Origin: Ruegeria arenilitoris
GTDB lineage: Bacteria > Pseudomonadota > Alphaproteobacteria > Rhodobacterales > Rhodobacteraceae
Assembly: GCF_042675705.1 (NCBI RefSeq)
Contig: NZ_JBHTJJ010000001.1
Direction: 5' to 3' (one strand)
DNA length: 64,000 nucleotides
How positions within the stretch are numbered: the first letter of the stretch is position 1; every line of letters starts with the position of its first letter. The notes below the pieces were generated by a model. The model saw only the letters and a list, made by a program, of their open reading frames with translations. It had not been told where the DNA came from and searched no databases. This document shows positions 38,615 through 49,496 of this stretch, one piece after another. The position numbers were made by a program, and so were the translations under genes.

Positions 38615-39094
38615 ATGAAAACAGTACTTCGATTGCTTGTTCCCCTTGCCCTGCTGGCCGGATGCGGGCCGTTGTCTATGTATTATCGTGAAGGCGAAAG
38701 CGTCTCGCGGATGCAGGCCGAAACGACCGAATGCCAAGTGCAGGCGCTGAAGGATGCACCGGTTGCAAACCAGGTGCGCCAAAGCCCGCCCACCTATTGG
38801 CCGGGCCGCACCTATTGCGACGGGCGCGGGCGATGCTACCGCACCGGAGGATGGTGGGAGCCGGGCCGCGTTTACACCGTAGATGTAAATCAGGGGCTGC
38901 GAAACACGGTCGAGGCGCAGTGCATGGCCAAGAAGGGATACCGCCCCATCAGCCTGCCGCCCTGCAAACAATCGGTCAAATCGGGCGTTCCACCGACCCG
39001 AACAACCGTCCTGCCGCCATTGGGTACGGCGTCTTGTTTCGTCAAATTCGACGACGGGTCATTCCAGATCATCACCCCGGGGTTGCCGGGCTGA
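38615..39094 (+). CDS. Putative lipoprotein
   Basis: The 159-residue protein has a lipoprotein signal (LLVPLALLAGCG, lipobox cysteine near residue 17). The mature part is short and cysteine-rich, with ECQVQALKDAPVANQVRQ, a WPGRTYCDGRGRCYRTGGWW segment, and PPCKQ. Four or more cysteines may form disulfides in the periplasm. No function is recognisable. It is divergent from trkA and convergent with the MFS gene. An ATG five codons earlier is an alternative start. Confidence 0.7.
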   Translation: MKTVLRLLVPLALLAGCGPLSMYYREGESVSRMQAETTECQVQALKDAPVANQVRQSPPTYWPGRTYCDGRGRCYRTGGWWEPGRVYTVDVNQGLRNTVEAQCMAKKGYRPISLPPCKQSVKSGVPPTRTTVLPPLGTASCFVKFDDGSFQIITPGLPG

Positions 39095-39104
39095 CCGACT
39101 GAAC

Positions 39105-40286
39105 TTAGCCCAGATCGCCGGGTGACGGTCGCCGGCGGAGTGATTGGAACAGATGTGCTGCGATGGCGGCTGCATAGAACACAAGTACGGCCACGAACAT
39201 CGAGCCTTCTCCGGCACGCCAAAGGATTGCAATCAGAACAGGTGTGCCCAGCAGATTGCCCGCATTTCCCATCTGCGCCATCGCCCCATAGCTCAGCGCC
39301 TGATCTCGGGCCGAGCCATTCAGTTGCGGAACCGCCGCGAAACTGCCGCCCTGCACCAGGCCCAACACCGCAAACAGCGCAATGCCGACAACGGGCAGAG
39401 GCGCTCCGAAAAACAGCAGGGCCAAGGCAACCATCCCGGCCGCAAAACCAAGATTTACAACCGTGACCGCAGACAGGAACGTCAAGAGCACGGGCACCGC
39501 GACCCACGACAGCACGATACCTGCCAGCGGCATCAGACTGGCTACAAGAACCGACTGATCCTCGGGCATACGGCCGGGTAGGATAGCCAGCAACGACACG
39601 AAGGTCAGAGTGTAGAAGAACCATCCGATCGCCGGGGCGGCCATGCGGGGCGAGCGGTAGGTTTCCAGATGCGTCTGCAGGATGGACCCCAGCCCCCACC
39701 CCTGCCGTCCCGTCGCGATGGGCGGACCCTTTGGCGGAAACAGGGCGACCAGTCCTGCAATCAGCGCCATCAGGAAACCGTGGCCCATGAAGTAATCCGC
39801 CAATCCAAAACGCTGGATCATCGGCAGGCCGAACCAAGCGTTCAGCGCAAAAGCAACTCCAAAGAAAGAACTCCACAAAACCATGGCGGCATTGCGCGCG
39901 GCTCCGCGTGTGATCTGTGCGATCAGCGTCGGAGCGGCAACCACGATCGCCAGATGCGAAACGCCCTCGATGATCCGGCTGCCCAGCATCACGTGAAAGC
40001 CGGGTATAGTGGACTGGAACACCGATACAACGCCGCCCAGCAGCAAACCGAACACCAGCAGGCGGACCGGTCCGAACTGCGCCGTAATGGCGCCTGACAT
40101 GGCCCCCAGCACGGCGCCCATCAAACTGATGATCGACAACAACCAGCCGATCGCATCCCCATAGCCTGGATACAATGCACCGACCGCGTCAAAGGCGACG
40201 GCGATCTTGGCGAACTGCGTGGCCGCGCCCAGTCCGGCCAGCCACAACAGGATCACCTGCAGGAATATGCGAAATGATTGAGTCAC
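39105..40286 (-). CDS. MFS transporter
   Basis: The 393-residue protein has about twelve membrane helices with short charged loops. An MFS-like loop (GAITAQFGPVRLLVFG) lies between helices 2 and 3. The substrate is unknown. The start appears to be GTG at 40286, with a distant GAGGG upstream. The XRE regulator gene ends 43 bases upstream on the same strand, so the two are probably one transcription unit, and the regulator may respond to the transported compound. Confidence 0.82.
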   Translation of the reverse strand: MTQSFRIFLQVILLWLAGLGAATQFAKIAVAFDAVGALYPGYGDAIGWLLSIISLMGAVLGAMSGAITAQFGPVRLLVFGLLLGGVVSVFQSTIPGFHVMLGSRIIEGVSHLAIVVAAPTLIAQITRGAARNAAMVLWSSFFGVAFALNAWFGLPMIQRFGLADYFMGHGFLMALIAGLVALFPPKGPPIATGRQGWGLGSILQTHLETYRSPRMAAPAIGWFFYTLTFVSLLAILPGRMPEDQSVLVASLMPLAGIVLSWVAVPVLLTFLSAVTVVNLGFAAGMVALALLFFGAPLPVVGIALFAVLGLVQGGSFAAVPQLNGSARDQALSYGAMAQMGNAGNLLGTPVLIAILWRAGEGSMFVAVLVFYAAAIAAHLFQSLRRRPSPGDLG

Positions 40287-40329
40287 GCCCGCGTTCTACC
40301 CTCGCCCCCAGGCAAGGTGAACGCATATA

Positions 40330-40902
40330 TTATGCGGCGCGTACGCGTGTGCCACTGACCAGGCGCACTGGGGTTCCATCGGCCAGATACAGCCGCTCCC
40401 ATACGATTTGGCCTGCGCTGATGGTGATCTGGTCGTGCACGGCCTGAGAAGTGATGAAAGCTTTGGGATTTGGCGCTTGCAGGTCCCACCAACCCTCGTC
40501 CGTCAGCTCCATTTCGGCCTGGCGGATCTCGTCGGTGGCAAACTGCCACAGCGACACCCCCAACAACGAGTGCTGACTCGCTGACCAATCCCGTGCGCGG
40601 CTGGGTGAATAGGCCAGACAAACATGGCTCGCCTCGTCCACCAGATGCAGACAGGCTTGCGAACTGCCGACAAGCCGCTTCAGTGCTGCATCGTCGGCGC
40701 GGTGATCCGAAAGCGCCGCGAAAACCGCGGCCTGTTGTTCAGGGCTTGGGGTCTGGACCCCGTTTTCCCAGCGCGAAACCGTGGCCTGATCGACCCGCAT
40801 CACATGTGCAAGCGCCGCCTGCTTCATCCCGGTGGCCCGCCGAAGCCGTTTGAGACGACAACCAAAGGCGGGAAATCCCCGCTGGATCATCGATAGCGTC
40901 AT
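40330..40902 (-). CDS. XRE-family regulator with PAS-like C-terminal domain
   Basis: Residues 14-55 form a helix-turn-helix (CRLKRLRRATGMKQ, then VDQATVSRWENG). The remaining 130 residues read like a sensory PAS-type module (HLVDEASHVCLAYSPSRA, LLGVSLWQFATDEI, and a terminal strand GTPVRLVSGTRV). It precedes the MFS gene on the same strand. It lies about 40 bases before ntrX ends, with no shared function visible. The signal is unknown. Confidence 0.75.
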   Translation of the reverse strand: MTLSMIQRGFPAFGCRLKRLRRATGMKQAALAHVMRVDQATVSRWENGVQTPSPEQQAAVFAALSDHRADDAALKRLVGSSQACLHLVDEASHVCLAYSPSRARDWSASQHSLLGVSLWQFATDEIRQAEMELTDEGWWDLQAPNPKAFITSQAVHDQITISAGQIVWERLYLADGTPVRLVSGTRVRAA

Positions 40903-40942
40903 GGCCGGGCACCTCCCGTTGTCCTGCCGGTATGGCCGGCTC

Positions 40943-42352
40943 CTATTCCGCCGGTTCAGGCTCGTCCAGTTGCGCCACCCGCGCGCCTGACTTGTTCGAC
41001 GTCACCACACCCAGCGATTTCAGCTTGCGGTGCAAGGCGCTGCGTTCCATTCCAACGAAACTGGCCGTGCGGCTGATATTGCCGCCAAAGCGATTGATCT
41101 GGGTCAGCAGATACTCACGCTCGAACGCTTCGCGCGCCTCGCGCAGTGGCAGCGTTGCCAGAGCGCCCGACAGCACGACCCGGCCGGAATCGTCGGCCTT
41201 CTCCTCTTCATTCGGCAATTCCCGCGCTTCGATCGGTCCGGTGCCATCACCAAGGATCAAAACCCGCTCGACCAGGTTCTTCAACTGGCGCACGTTGCCG
41301 GGCCAACTCATGGTCTGCAGCAGGGCCACGGCCTCTTCCGACAACTCGCGCACAGGGAGGCCCTGGGTTTCGTTGCACATCTCGATGAAATGCTTGGCCA
41401 GGACAGGAATATCCTCGCGCCGTTCTTCCAAAGACGGCACCGCGATCGGGACGACGTTGAGGCGGTGATACAGCTCTTCGCGGAACCGGTCCGCGGCAAT
41501 CTCGGATTCAAGGTCGCGGTTGGTCGAAGAGATCACACGCAGATCGACACGGACGTTGTCCGAGCCACCCACCCGCTGAAACTGCTGATCGACGAGGACA
41601 CGCAGGATCTTGGACTGCGTGCCCAACGGCATGTCGGCAACCTCGTCGAAATAGACCACACCGCCGTGGGCCTGTTCAAGCAGGCCGGATTCAACACCGC
41701 GTTCGGCAGATTCACGGCCGAACAGCACTTCTTCCATGCGCTCGGGCTCGACCCCTGCGCAGTTGACCGTGACAAAGGGTGCGTTCGCCCGATTTGAGTG
41801 CGCATGAATGTAGCGCGCAGCGATTTCCTTGCCCGATCCAGCAGGACCACGCAGCATGACCCGACCGTTGGATTTGGTCACCTTGTCCAACTGGCTGAGC
41901 ATCGCGCGGAACGCAGCCGACTTACCGATCATGTCGGAATTGCTGACTTCCTTGCGCTTGAGCGAGGCATTCTCGCGACGAAGGCGCGAAGTTTCCATCG
42001 CGCGGCGGATTACCACCATCAACTGGTCGATGTTGAAGGGCTTCTCGATGAAATCATATGCCCCCTGCTTGATCGCCGCGACGGCGATTTCGATATTTCC
42101 GTGCCCCGATATGATCACCACCGGAACATCCGGATTGTCGCGTTTGACCGCCTTCAGAATGTCGATTCCATCCATGCGGCTGTCCTTGAGCCAAATATCC
42201 AGGATCAGCAGCCCGGGTGGTTCTGCGTTGATCGCGGCCATGCACTCGTCCGAGTTGCCGGCCAGCCGGGTGGAATATCCTTCGTCCTCCAGAATGTCGG
42301 ACACCAGTTCGCGAATATCGCGCTCGTCATCTACGATCAGAATGTCACTCAT
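40943..42352 (-). CDS. ntrX: Nitrogen regulation response regulator NtrX
   Basis: This 469-residue NtrC-type response regulator partners with NtrY and affects nitrogen metabolism, envelope and redox responses in alphaproteobacteria. The receiver has phospho-acceptor Asp52. The AAA+ domain has Walker A GPAGSGKE at residues 169-176 and a DEVADM Walker B. A Fis-type helix-turn-helix closes the protein (SRTASFVGMERSALHRKLK). Where sigma-54 activators carry GAFTGA, the segment after LFG reads RESAERGVESG, so contact with sigma-54 is unlikely. It overlaps the ntrY stop by four bases. Confidence 0.96.
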   Translation of the reverse strand: MSDILIVDDERDIRELVSDILEDEGYSTRLAGNSDECMAAINAEPPGLLILDIWLKDSRMDGIDILKAVKRDNPDVPVVIISGHGNIEIAVAAIKQGAYDFIEKPFNIDQLMVVIRRAMETSRLRRENASLKRKEVSNSDMIGKSAAFRAMLSQLDKVTKSNGRVMLRGPAGSGKEIAARYIHAHSNRANAPFVTVNCAGVEPERMEEVLFGRESAERGVESGLLEQAHGGVVYFDEVADMPLGTQSKILRVLVDQQFQRVGGSDNVRVDLRVISSTNRDLESEIAADRFREELYHRLNVVPIAVPSLEERREDIPVLAKHFIEMCNETQGLPVRELSEEAVALLQTMSWPGNVRQLKNLVERVLILGDGTGPIEARELPNEEEKADDSGRVVLSGALATLPLREAREAFEREYLLTQINRFGGNISRTASFVGMERSALHRKLKSLGVVTSNKSGARVAQLDEPEPAE

Positions 42353-44637
42353 CTTTGGCCTGCTTTCAGTGTTTTGGTTTTAATTGCCTGCTTTTGCGGC
42401 GCTGCGACCGGGGCCGTGTTGGCCTTCGGCAACCGGATCACGGCCATTGCGCCAAAATGGTCCTGTCCGTCGAACACGGGCGCATCCTCAAGGGTCAGCG
42501 TACCGCCGTGTTCTTCAATGATTTTCTTGACGATGGGCAGGCCCAGGCCAGTCCCTTCGTCGCGCGTGGTCACATATGGCTCGAACAGCCGCGCCCGGTC
42601 TTCGGGCAGCCCGATGCCGTTGTCCGCGATGGTAATCAGTGTTCCGTCGTCATCCGTGGACAGGCGCACCTTTATCTGCGGGCCGAGGTTGTCGGGCGCA
42701 CCCTTCTTTTTCAGGGTTTCGATGGCTTCGCCGGCGTTCTTGATCAGATTTGTGAGCGCCTGGTTCAACATCGTCGCGTCCACATCGGCCAATACTGGCT
42801 GGTCCGGGATCTCCGCGTCGATCTGAACGTCTGGCTGACCGGCCTGCTGCAGCAGAACCGCCTCGCGCACCAGGCCCGCGATGTCTTCCTCGTGCCGGTC
42901 GGGCTCGGGCATGCGGGCAAACTTCGAGAATTCGTCCACGATCCGGCGCAGATCGTTGGTCTGGCGAACGATCACGTCGGTCATGGATTCAAGGCTGGCG
43001 CTGTCCTCTTCATCCAGTTTCCGCGCGAACTTCCGCCGGATGCGTTCGGCGCTCAGCTGAATGGGGGTCAGCGGGTTCTTGATCTCATGCGCGATGCGGC
43101 GGGCCACATCACCCCAGGCCGCCATACGCTGGGCGCTGACCAGATCGGTCACGTCGTCAAAGGCGACCACGTAACCTTCCAGCCTGCCGTCCTCGCCGCG
43201 TCGGGTTGCCATCCGGACCAGCAAGTTTTCCAACTGCCCCTTACGGGTGACCTTGATTTCGTCCTGAATTGCTTCCTGGTTGCCTTCTTTCAGCGCTTCG
43301 AACAAAGGCAGGAACTCGGGTACTGCAATGCCGATTGCCAGTTGTTGCTCATGGCCTTTCCAGTCCAGCAACCGCTCGGCCGAGCGGTTGACGAATGTCA
43401 CCTGACCATCCGGATCCACCCCGACAACGCCAGAAGTCACCGAGCTGAGCACCGAGTCGAACAGCCGGCGGCGGCTTTCGATCTGGCGGGTGTTTTCCAG
43501 CAGCGTACCCCGCTGCGCCTTCAATTGCCGGGTCATCTGGTTGAAGTACCGCCCCAGCATGGCGATTTCGTCGTCGCTGGCCTCCTCAATGACCTGCACG
43601 TCCAGATCACCGGCCCCGACCCGCTGCGCGGCGGTGGTCAGACGACCAACCGGGCGCGAGAGCCGCTCGGCGAACCACATACCCAGCGAAACGGCCGCCA
43701 AGATGAGGATTACCGCGAACCCCAGATACAGCAGCCCGAACTCGAACAGTACCCTGCCCCGTTCGTTTTCCAACTGTTGATAGAACTGCGCGGTTTCCTT
43801 GGTGTCGTCCAAAAGGGTCAACAACTGGCCATCTACGGCGCGGCTGACATACAGGTATCGGTCCAGATAGGCGCGCAGCGGCACCAGAGCGCGAAATTCG
43901 TTGTTGGGCCAGTCCGCGATGATCAACAGACCCTCGTCTCGGGCCTGCTCCAACTGCTCGGGTTTCGGCGGTTCGTAGTTGAACAAATAAGATCTGTCTC
44001 CGCGGGCCCGGATTTCACCACTGCCGTCAATCACGTAGGCTTCGCGCAGTCCGCGCTGAATCTGTGCCTGCCCCTGGGCCAGCACCTCGCGCAGCTCGGC
44101 GTCCGAGATGTAGAAGTCCAGCTTGCGTGCATTGTCAAGAAACCGCGCAAGAACCGTGGCATCCTGCGTCAGACCCTGTTCGTGCTCTTGTTCATAGGCC
44201 TCGGCGGCCGTCAGCGAAGATCCGACCACCTGCCTGACCCTGTCCGAGAACCATCCCTCAAGCCCAATATTCACGGTCAGACCGGCAAAAATCGCAACCG
44301 TCACCGTGGGCACCAGCGCCAACAGCGTGAACGCACCGATCAGCCTCAGGTGTAGGCGAGAGCCCGCCGATTTGGCTCGGCGCGCCGCAATAAGATTGCC
44401 CAACTGCCCCAGAACCAGGGCCGCCACGACCAGAATGTAGACAAGGTCAGCCAGCAGAATCAGCCGAAGCGTGGGGGCATTCGCACCCAGGTCAAACGGC
44501 CCGATTACAAGGTAGGTCGCAAGTGTCAGGACCGGCCCCAACACAACCAGCCCCAAGGTGCCGAAATTGCGCAGTTTCCGGGACTTACGCCACCGATTCA
44601 GGGATAATGCCGGCCGTTTCTGTGCCCGGGATACCAC
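42349..44637 (-). CDS. ntrY: Nitrogen regulation sensor histidine kinase NtrY
   Basis: The 762-residue membrane kinase has several N-terminal hydrophobic helices with a periplasmic loop. A HAMP domain near residue 330 (LSRPVGRLTTAAQRVGAGDLDVQV), a PAS domain near residue 400, HisKA with ARRIAHEIKNPLTPIQLSAERIRRKF, and a HATPase with NLIKNAGEAIE and DNGIGLP follow. It phosphorylates NtrX. The start appears to be GTG at 44637 with GAGGG seven bases upstream. The gene lies 99 bases after ntrC and overlaps ntrX. Confidence 0.95.
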   Translation of the reverse strand: MVSRAQKRPALSLNRWRKSRKLRNFGTLGLVVLGPVLTLATYLVIGPFDLGANAPTLRLILLADLVYILVVAALVLGQLGNLIAARRAKSAGSRLHLRLIGAFTLLALVPTVTVAIFAGLTVNIGLEGWFSDRVRQVVGSSLTAAEAYEQEHEQGLTQDATVLARFLDNARKLDFYISDAELREVLAQGQAQIQRGLREAYVIDGSGEIRARGDRSYLFNYEPPKPEQLEQARDEGLLIIADWPNNEFRALVPLRAYLDRYLYVSRAVDGQLLTLLDDTKETAQFYQQLENERGRVLFEFGLLYLGFAVILILAAVSLGMWFAERLSRPVGRLTTAAQRVGAGDLDVQVIEEASDDEIAMLGRYFNQMTRQLKAQRGTLLENTRQIESRRRLFDSVLSSVTSGVVGVDPDGQVTFVNRSAERLLDWKGHEQQLAIGIAVPEFLPLFEALKEGNQEAIQDEIKVTRKGQLENLLVRMATRRGEDGRLEGYVVAFDDVTDLVSAQRMAAWGDVARRIAHEIKNPLTPIQLSAERIRRKFARKLDEEDSASLESMTDVIVRQTNDLRRIVDEFSKFARMPEPDRHEEDIAGLVREAVLLQQAGQPDVQIDAEIPDQPVLADVDATMLNQALTNLIKNAGEAIETLKKKGAPDNLGPQIKVRLSTDDDGTLITIADNGIGLPEDRARLFEPYVTTRDEGTGLGLPIVKKIIEEHGGTLTLEDAPVFDGQDHFGAMAVIRLPKANTAPVAAPQKQAIKTKTLKAGQR

Positions 44638-44736
44638 CGTCTGCCCTCATCCTGATGTGCCGCTTTCGCGGCGTACCGCCATATGTCGTGGTCTTTTCCG
44701 GGACTGTGCCCGGATGCCACGGTTTGTGTGGCGAGA

Positions 44737-46104
44737 TTACATCAGTTTGCGTCGACGTGTCACCTGAATATCGAGATCAGTAATTTTTTTGCGCAGCGTA
44801 TTCCGGTTGATCCCCAGCAAATCAGCACATTTTGCCTGATTTCCTCCGGTCGCATCCAGAGCGATTTCGATCAACGGTGCCTCGACCTCGCGCAGAATGC
44901 GCTGGTACAACCCCGGTGGCGGCAGCATGTTTCCATGAAGGTCGAAGTAACGCCGCAGATGCCGCGCAACCGACGACGACAGTTTCTCTCGTTCGCTCCC
45001 GCTCAGCAGTGGTTCGGCCTCGGGCTGACTGCCCAAGACGGCCTCGACCTCGGACTTGGTGATTTCGTCGGATCGGCTGGTCAGGCTCAGCCGGCGGATC
45101 GCGTTTTCCAGTTGCCGCACGTTGCCGGGCCAGGAATACCGGCGCACAAGTTCGATCGCGTCAGGGCCCAACCGCCGCTTTGTGCCGTTTTCGCGTTCTT
45201 CACGGGCCAGAAAATGCTCGGCCAGCAACAGGATGTCGTCGACCCGCTCGCGCAGGGCTGGCACATGGATGGTGGCACCGCAGAGGCGGTAGTAAAGGTC
45301 CTGCCGCACCCGCCCGCTTTCCATCGCCTCGGTCAGGTCCGACTGGCTGGTCGCCATGAAGCGCGGAACGTGGTCGCCGGGCGTGTCCATCATCCGCACG
45401 ATCCGGGCCTGGATTTCATCGTCCAGGTCTGCAATTTCGTCGATCAGCAAGGTACCGCCGCGCACTCGGGCCATGACCCGGGCCGGACCCTCCAGGTCGC
45501 GCAGGTCCGCTGAAGTAGCCGTGACAAAGGGCAGTGTCCGCCGGTCTGAGAAATCGTGAATTGCCCGCGCAATCAGAGACTTGCCCGTTCCACTTTCACC
45601 GGAAATCATGACCGAGAGATCGGTGTTCATGACCCGGGCAACCAACCTGTACAGGGCTTGCATCACCGGGGTCCGGCCGACCAATGGCAGCTCGTCAGGG
45701 CGGTCTTGGGATGTGTCCGCGGGTTCGATCTGAACCCGTTGCTTGCGGTCCAGAGCGCGGGCAGTACGCTTCATAAGATCCGGCAGGTCGAACGGCTTGG
45801 GCAGATAATCATAGGCATCCGCCTCGGCCGCCTGGATCGCCGTCATGATCGTGTTCTGGGCCGAGATCACGATCACCGGCAGGCCCGGCCGGTCCTGCGC
45901 GATCTTGGGCAGCATTTCCAGCCCGTTGCCATCGGGCATGACCACGTCCGAGATCACCACGTCGCCCTTGCCCTCGCCGACCCAACGCATCAGCGTCGTC
46001 AGGGACGAGGTCGCATGCACCTTGCAGCCCGCCCGCGTCAGGGCCTGGGTCAGAACCGTCCGGATCGTTCTGTCATCATCTGCAACCAGTACCGTGCCAT
46101 CCAT
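44737..46104 (-). CDS. ntrC: Nitrogen regulation response regulator NtrC (type lacking GAFTGA)
   Basis: This 455-residue response regulator is phosphorylated by NtrB under nitrogen limitation. The phospho-acceptor is Asp53, Walker A GESGTGKS is at residues 169-176, and Walker B LLIDEI at 219-224. A C-terminal Fis helix-turn-helix (GGNQAKCADLLGINRNTLRKK) follows. About 20 residues that carry GAFTGA in sigma-54 activators are missing: the text runs from PFVTATSADLRDLEGP straight to MARVRGGTLLIDE. This matches the R. capsulatus-type NtrC, which works with sigma-70 polymerase. An AGGAG site precedes ATG 46104. Confidence 0.96.
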   Translation of the reverse strand: MDGTVLVADDDRTIRTVLTQALTRAGCKVHATSSLTTLMRWVGEGKGDVVISDVVMPDGNGLEMLPKIAQDRPGLPVIVISAQNTIMTAIQAAEADAYDYLPKPFDLPDLMKRTARALDRKQRVQIEPADTSQDRPDELPLVGRTPVMQALYRLVARVMNTDLSVMISGESGTGKSLIARAIHDFSDRRTLPFVTATSADLRDLEGPARVMARVRGGTLLIDEIADLDDEIQARIVRMMDTPGDHVPRFMATSQSDLTEAMESGRVRQDLYYRLCGATIHVPALRERVDDILLLAEHFLAREERENGTKRRLGPDAIELVRRYSWPGNVRQLENAIRRLSLTSRSDEITKSEVEAVLGSQPEAEPLLSGSEREKLSSSVARHLRRYFDLHGNMLPPPGLYQRILREVEAPLIEIALDATGGNQAKCADLLGINRNTLRKKITDLDIQVTRRRKLM

Positions 46105-46120
46105 CTGGTGTTCTCCTTTA

Positions 46121-47196
46121 TTATTCTTTGCCCTGCCCTGCCTCGCGCGGTGCGCGGCGCAGCGACAGCCGGAAGACTGTCCGCCCCGGAACCGACTCGG
46201 CCGTGATCCAACCGTCGTGGTCGGACACGATCTTGCTGACCAACGCCAGGCCAAGGCCGGTGCCGTTTTCCTTGCCGGATACGAACGGGTCGAAAATGTC
46301 GCTGCGGATGTCCTCGGGCAGCCCCGGGCCATCGTCGATGATCTCGATCTGCAGCGGCAACGAGTGGCCCGAACCATCACTGCGCCGCAGACGGAAAGAA
46401 TGTTCAAAATAGGTGTGCAGGCGGATCGTTCCGCCCTCGGGGCCGGCGGCCTCGGACGCGTTCTTGAGCAGATTCAAGACCACCTGTAACAGCTGATCCG
46501 GGTCACCATAGGCCAGTGGCAGCGACGGGTCGTAATCCTCGATGATGGTCATGTCCGCGCCAAAGCCCAGCAGCGCCGAGCGGCGCGCGCGGTCCAAAAC
46601 ATCGTGGATGTTGACCGGCTTGAACTCGGGCCGCGAGAGGTTTCCGAACTGCTCGACCTGCTCAAGCAACTTCACGATCCGGCGGCTTTCGGCCACGATA
46701 AGATCTGTAAGTTCAAGGTCTTGCGGGCCGATATTCATGCTCAGCAACTGTGCGGCACCGGTGATCCCGGCCAGCGGGTTCTTGATTTCATGGGCCAGCA
46801 TCTCGGCCATGCCGATCGCCGACTGCGCCGCCGATTTGACCGTGTTGCCGCGGGTCATGCGGCTGGCCAGTTCGCGCGGCGAGACGATCATGATCATCGA
46901 CCCCGGGTGTCCCAGCAAAGGCGCGATCTGCAGCGCGCATTGCAGCGGCGCGCGATTGCCCGAGCCCACGTCCACGTCATTTACGAACAGCGGCGTTCCC
47001 TGCTCGCGGGCGCGCGTGAACGCCTCTTCCAACGGCGCGTCCACGGCGATCTGGTCCCAGACCGGATGCCCGACCACCGATTTGCGTGAGGCGTTCAGGA
47101 ACCCCTCACCCGAGGAATTGACGTCGGCGATGCGATCCTCGGGGTCGATGATGAAGGCGGGAACCGGTAGCGATGCCCAGATGACCTGATCCGAAA

Positions 47197-47200
<4 letters not shown>
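46121..47200 (-). CDS. ntrB: Nitrogen regulation sensor histidine kinase NtrB
   Basis: The 359-residue cytosolic kinase/phosphatase controls NtrC and is itself regulated by PII proteins. A PAS domain fills the first 110 residues (VIWASLPVPAFIIDPEDRI), the phosphorylated histidine is H137 in MLAHEIKNPLAGITGAAQLL, and the ATP-binding domain has NLLKNASEA, DDGPGLP and GTGLGLALV. ATG 47200 overlaps the dusB stop (ATGA). ntrC begins 16 bases downstream. Confidence 0.96.
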
Positions 47201-48213
<1,013 letters not shown>

Positions 48214-48365
48214 ATCGAACCCGGGGCATATGAACAACAAATCCGCGACCAACAAGCCCGCAAAATCATCATATGCCTAATTTTTAATCAGCTTACCGCG
48301 AGTGATTGCCTCTGCTTTCACCGCCGCCTAAACACAGAAGCCAAACGAAGTTCGGAAATTCAGAC

Positions 48366-49496
48366 ATGACAACAGCCGCCATCATCGTCGCCGCCGGGCG
48401 CGGCCTGCGCGCCGGAGGAGGCCAGCCCAAGCAGTGGCGCCCCTTGGCCGGGCGGCGTGTGGCCGACTGGACGATCGAGCGGATCAAGGCGCAGGTGCCA
48501 CTGGTTGTGCTGGTCCTGTCCCCCGACGACCCCGAGGCTTGGGCCGAATTCGCCGACAGCGGCCTGGTTCTTGCGTCCGGCGGCGCAGACCGGGCCGGAT
48601 CCGTGCGTAACGGGTTGCAAACACTGGCCGATCGCGGCGTCAGCAAGGTTCTGATCCATGACGTGGCCCGGCCCTGTGTCAGCCCGCGGGTCATTGGTGA
48701 CGTTCTGGTGGCCCTCGACACACACGCCGCCGCGGCACCGGGGCTGCCCGTGACCGATGCGCTTTGGACCGGGGCCGAGGATCAGGTGACCGGCACCCGA
48801 GATCGCGCGGGCCTGTTTGCCGCGCAGACGCCACAAGGGTTCCGCTATGACGCGATCGTTTCCGCGCATGCGGCGCATCCCGGCGGGGCCGCCGATGATG
48901 TCGAGGTTGCCCGCGCCGCCGGGATCGACGTGGCCATTGTGCCGGGCGACGCGGACAATCTGAAAATCACACGGCCCGAGGATTTTGCCCGTGCCGAACG
49001 CATATTGAGGTCAGACATGGATGTAAGGCTGGGCAACGGATATGACGTGCACCGGTTCGGGCCGGGCGATCACGTGATCCTGTGCGGCGTCGAGGTCCCG
49101 CATGATCGGGGGCTGCAGGGCCATTCCGACGCGGATGTGGGCATGCACGCCGTCACCGACGCGATCTATGGCGCGCTGGCGCAGGGCGATATCGGCCAGC
49201 ACTTTCCCCCGTCCGACCCGCAATGGAAGGGCGCCGCCAGCGAGATCTTTCTGCGCCATGCGGTGGATCTGGCCGCGCGCATGGGCTTTCGCATCTCGAA
49301 CGTCGACTGCACGCTGGTCTGCGAATACCCCAAGATCGGCCCGCACGCTGCGGCGATGCGGCAGAAAATGAGCGAAATCATGGGGCTGGACGCCGACCGC
49401 GTGTCAATCAAGGCCACCACGTCCGAGCGTCTGGGCTTTACCGGCCGCAAGGAAGGCATCGCCGCCCTCGCGACCGCCTGTCTGGTGAAGACATGA
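48366..49496 (+). CDS. ispDF: Bifunctional IspD-IspF (MEP pathway)
   Basis: The 376-residue fusion carries two steps of non-mevalonate isoprenoid synthesis. IspD (residues 1-217) makes CDP-methylerythritol from MEP and CTP; it has AAGRGLRAGGGQPKQW and the LIHDVARPCVSP motif. IspF (from Met218) makes the cyclic diphosphate; it has GYDVHRFGPGD with metal ligands and GHSDADVGMHAVTDAIYGA. Alphaproteobacteria often fuse these. A GAGG sequence lies six bases before the Met218 codon and might allow separate IspF translation. The stop overlaps pgpA. Confidence 0.96.
   Translation: MTTAAIIVAAGRGLRAGGGQPKQWRPLAGRRVADWTIERIKAQVPLVVLVLSPDDPEAWAEFADSGLVLASGGADRAGSVRNGLQTLADRGVSKVLIHDVARPCVSPRVIGDVLVALDTHAAAAPGLPVTDALWTGAEDQVTGTRDRAGLFAAQTPQGFRYDAIVSAHAAHPGGAADDVEVARAAGIDVAIVPGDADNLKITRPEDFARAERILRSDMDVRLGNGYDVHRFGPGDHVILCGVEVPHDRGLQGHSDADVGMHAVTDAIYGALAQGDIGQHFPPSDPQWKGAASEIFLRHAVDLAARMGFRISNVDCTLVCEYPKIGPHAAAMRQKMSEIMGLDADRVSIKATTSERLGFTGRKEGIAALATACLVKT

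Noticed and set aside
42355..44355. A 666-residue open frame antisense to ntrY
   Set aside because: It is the mirror of ntrY, which shows every histidine kinase motif in its own frame.
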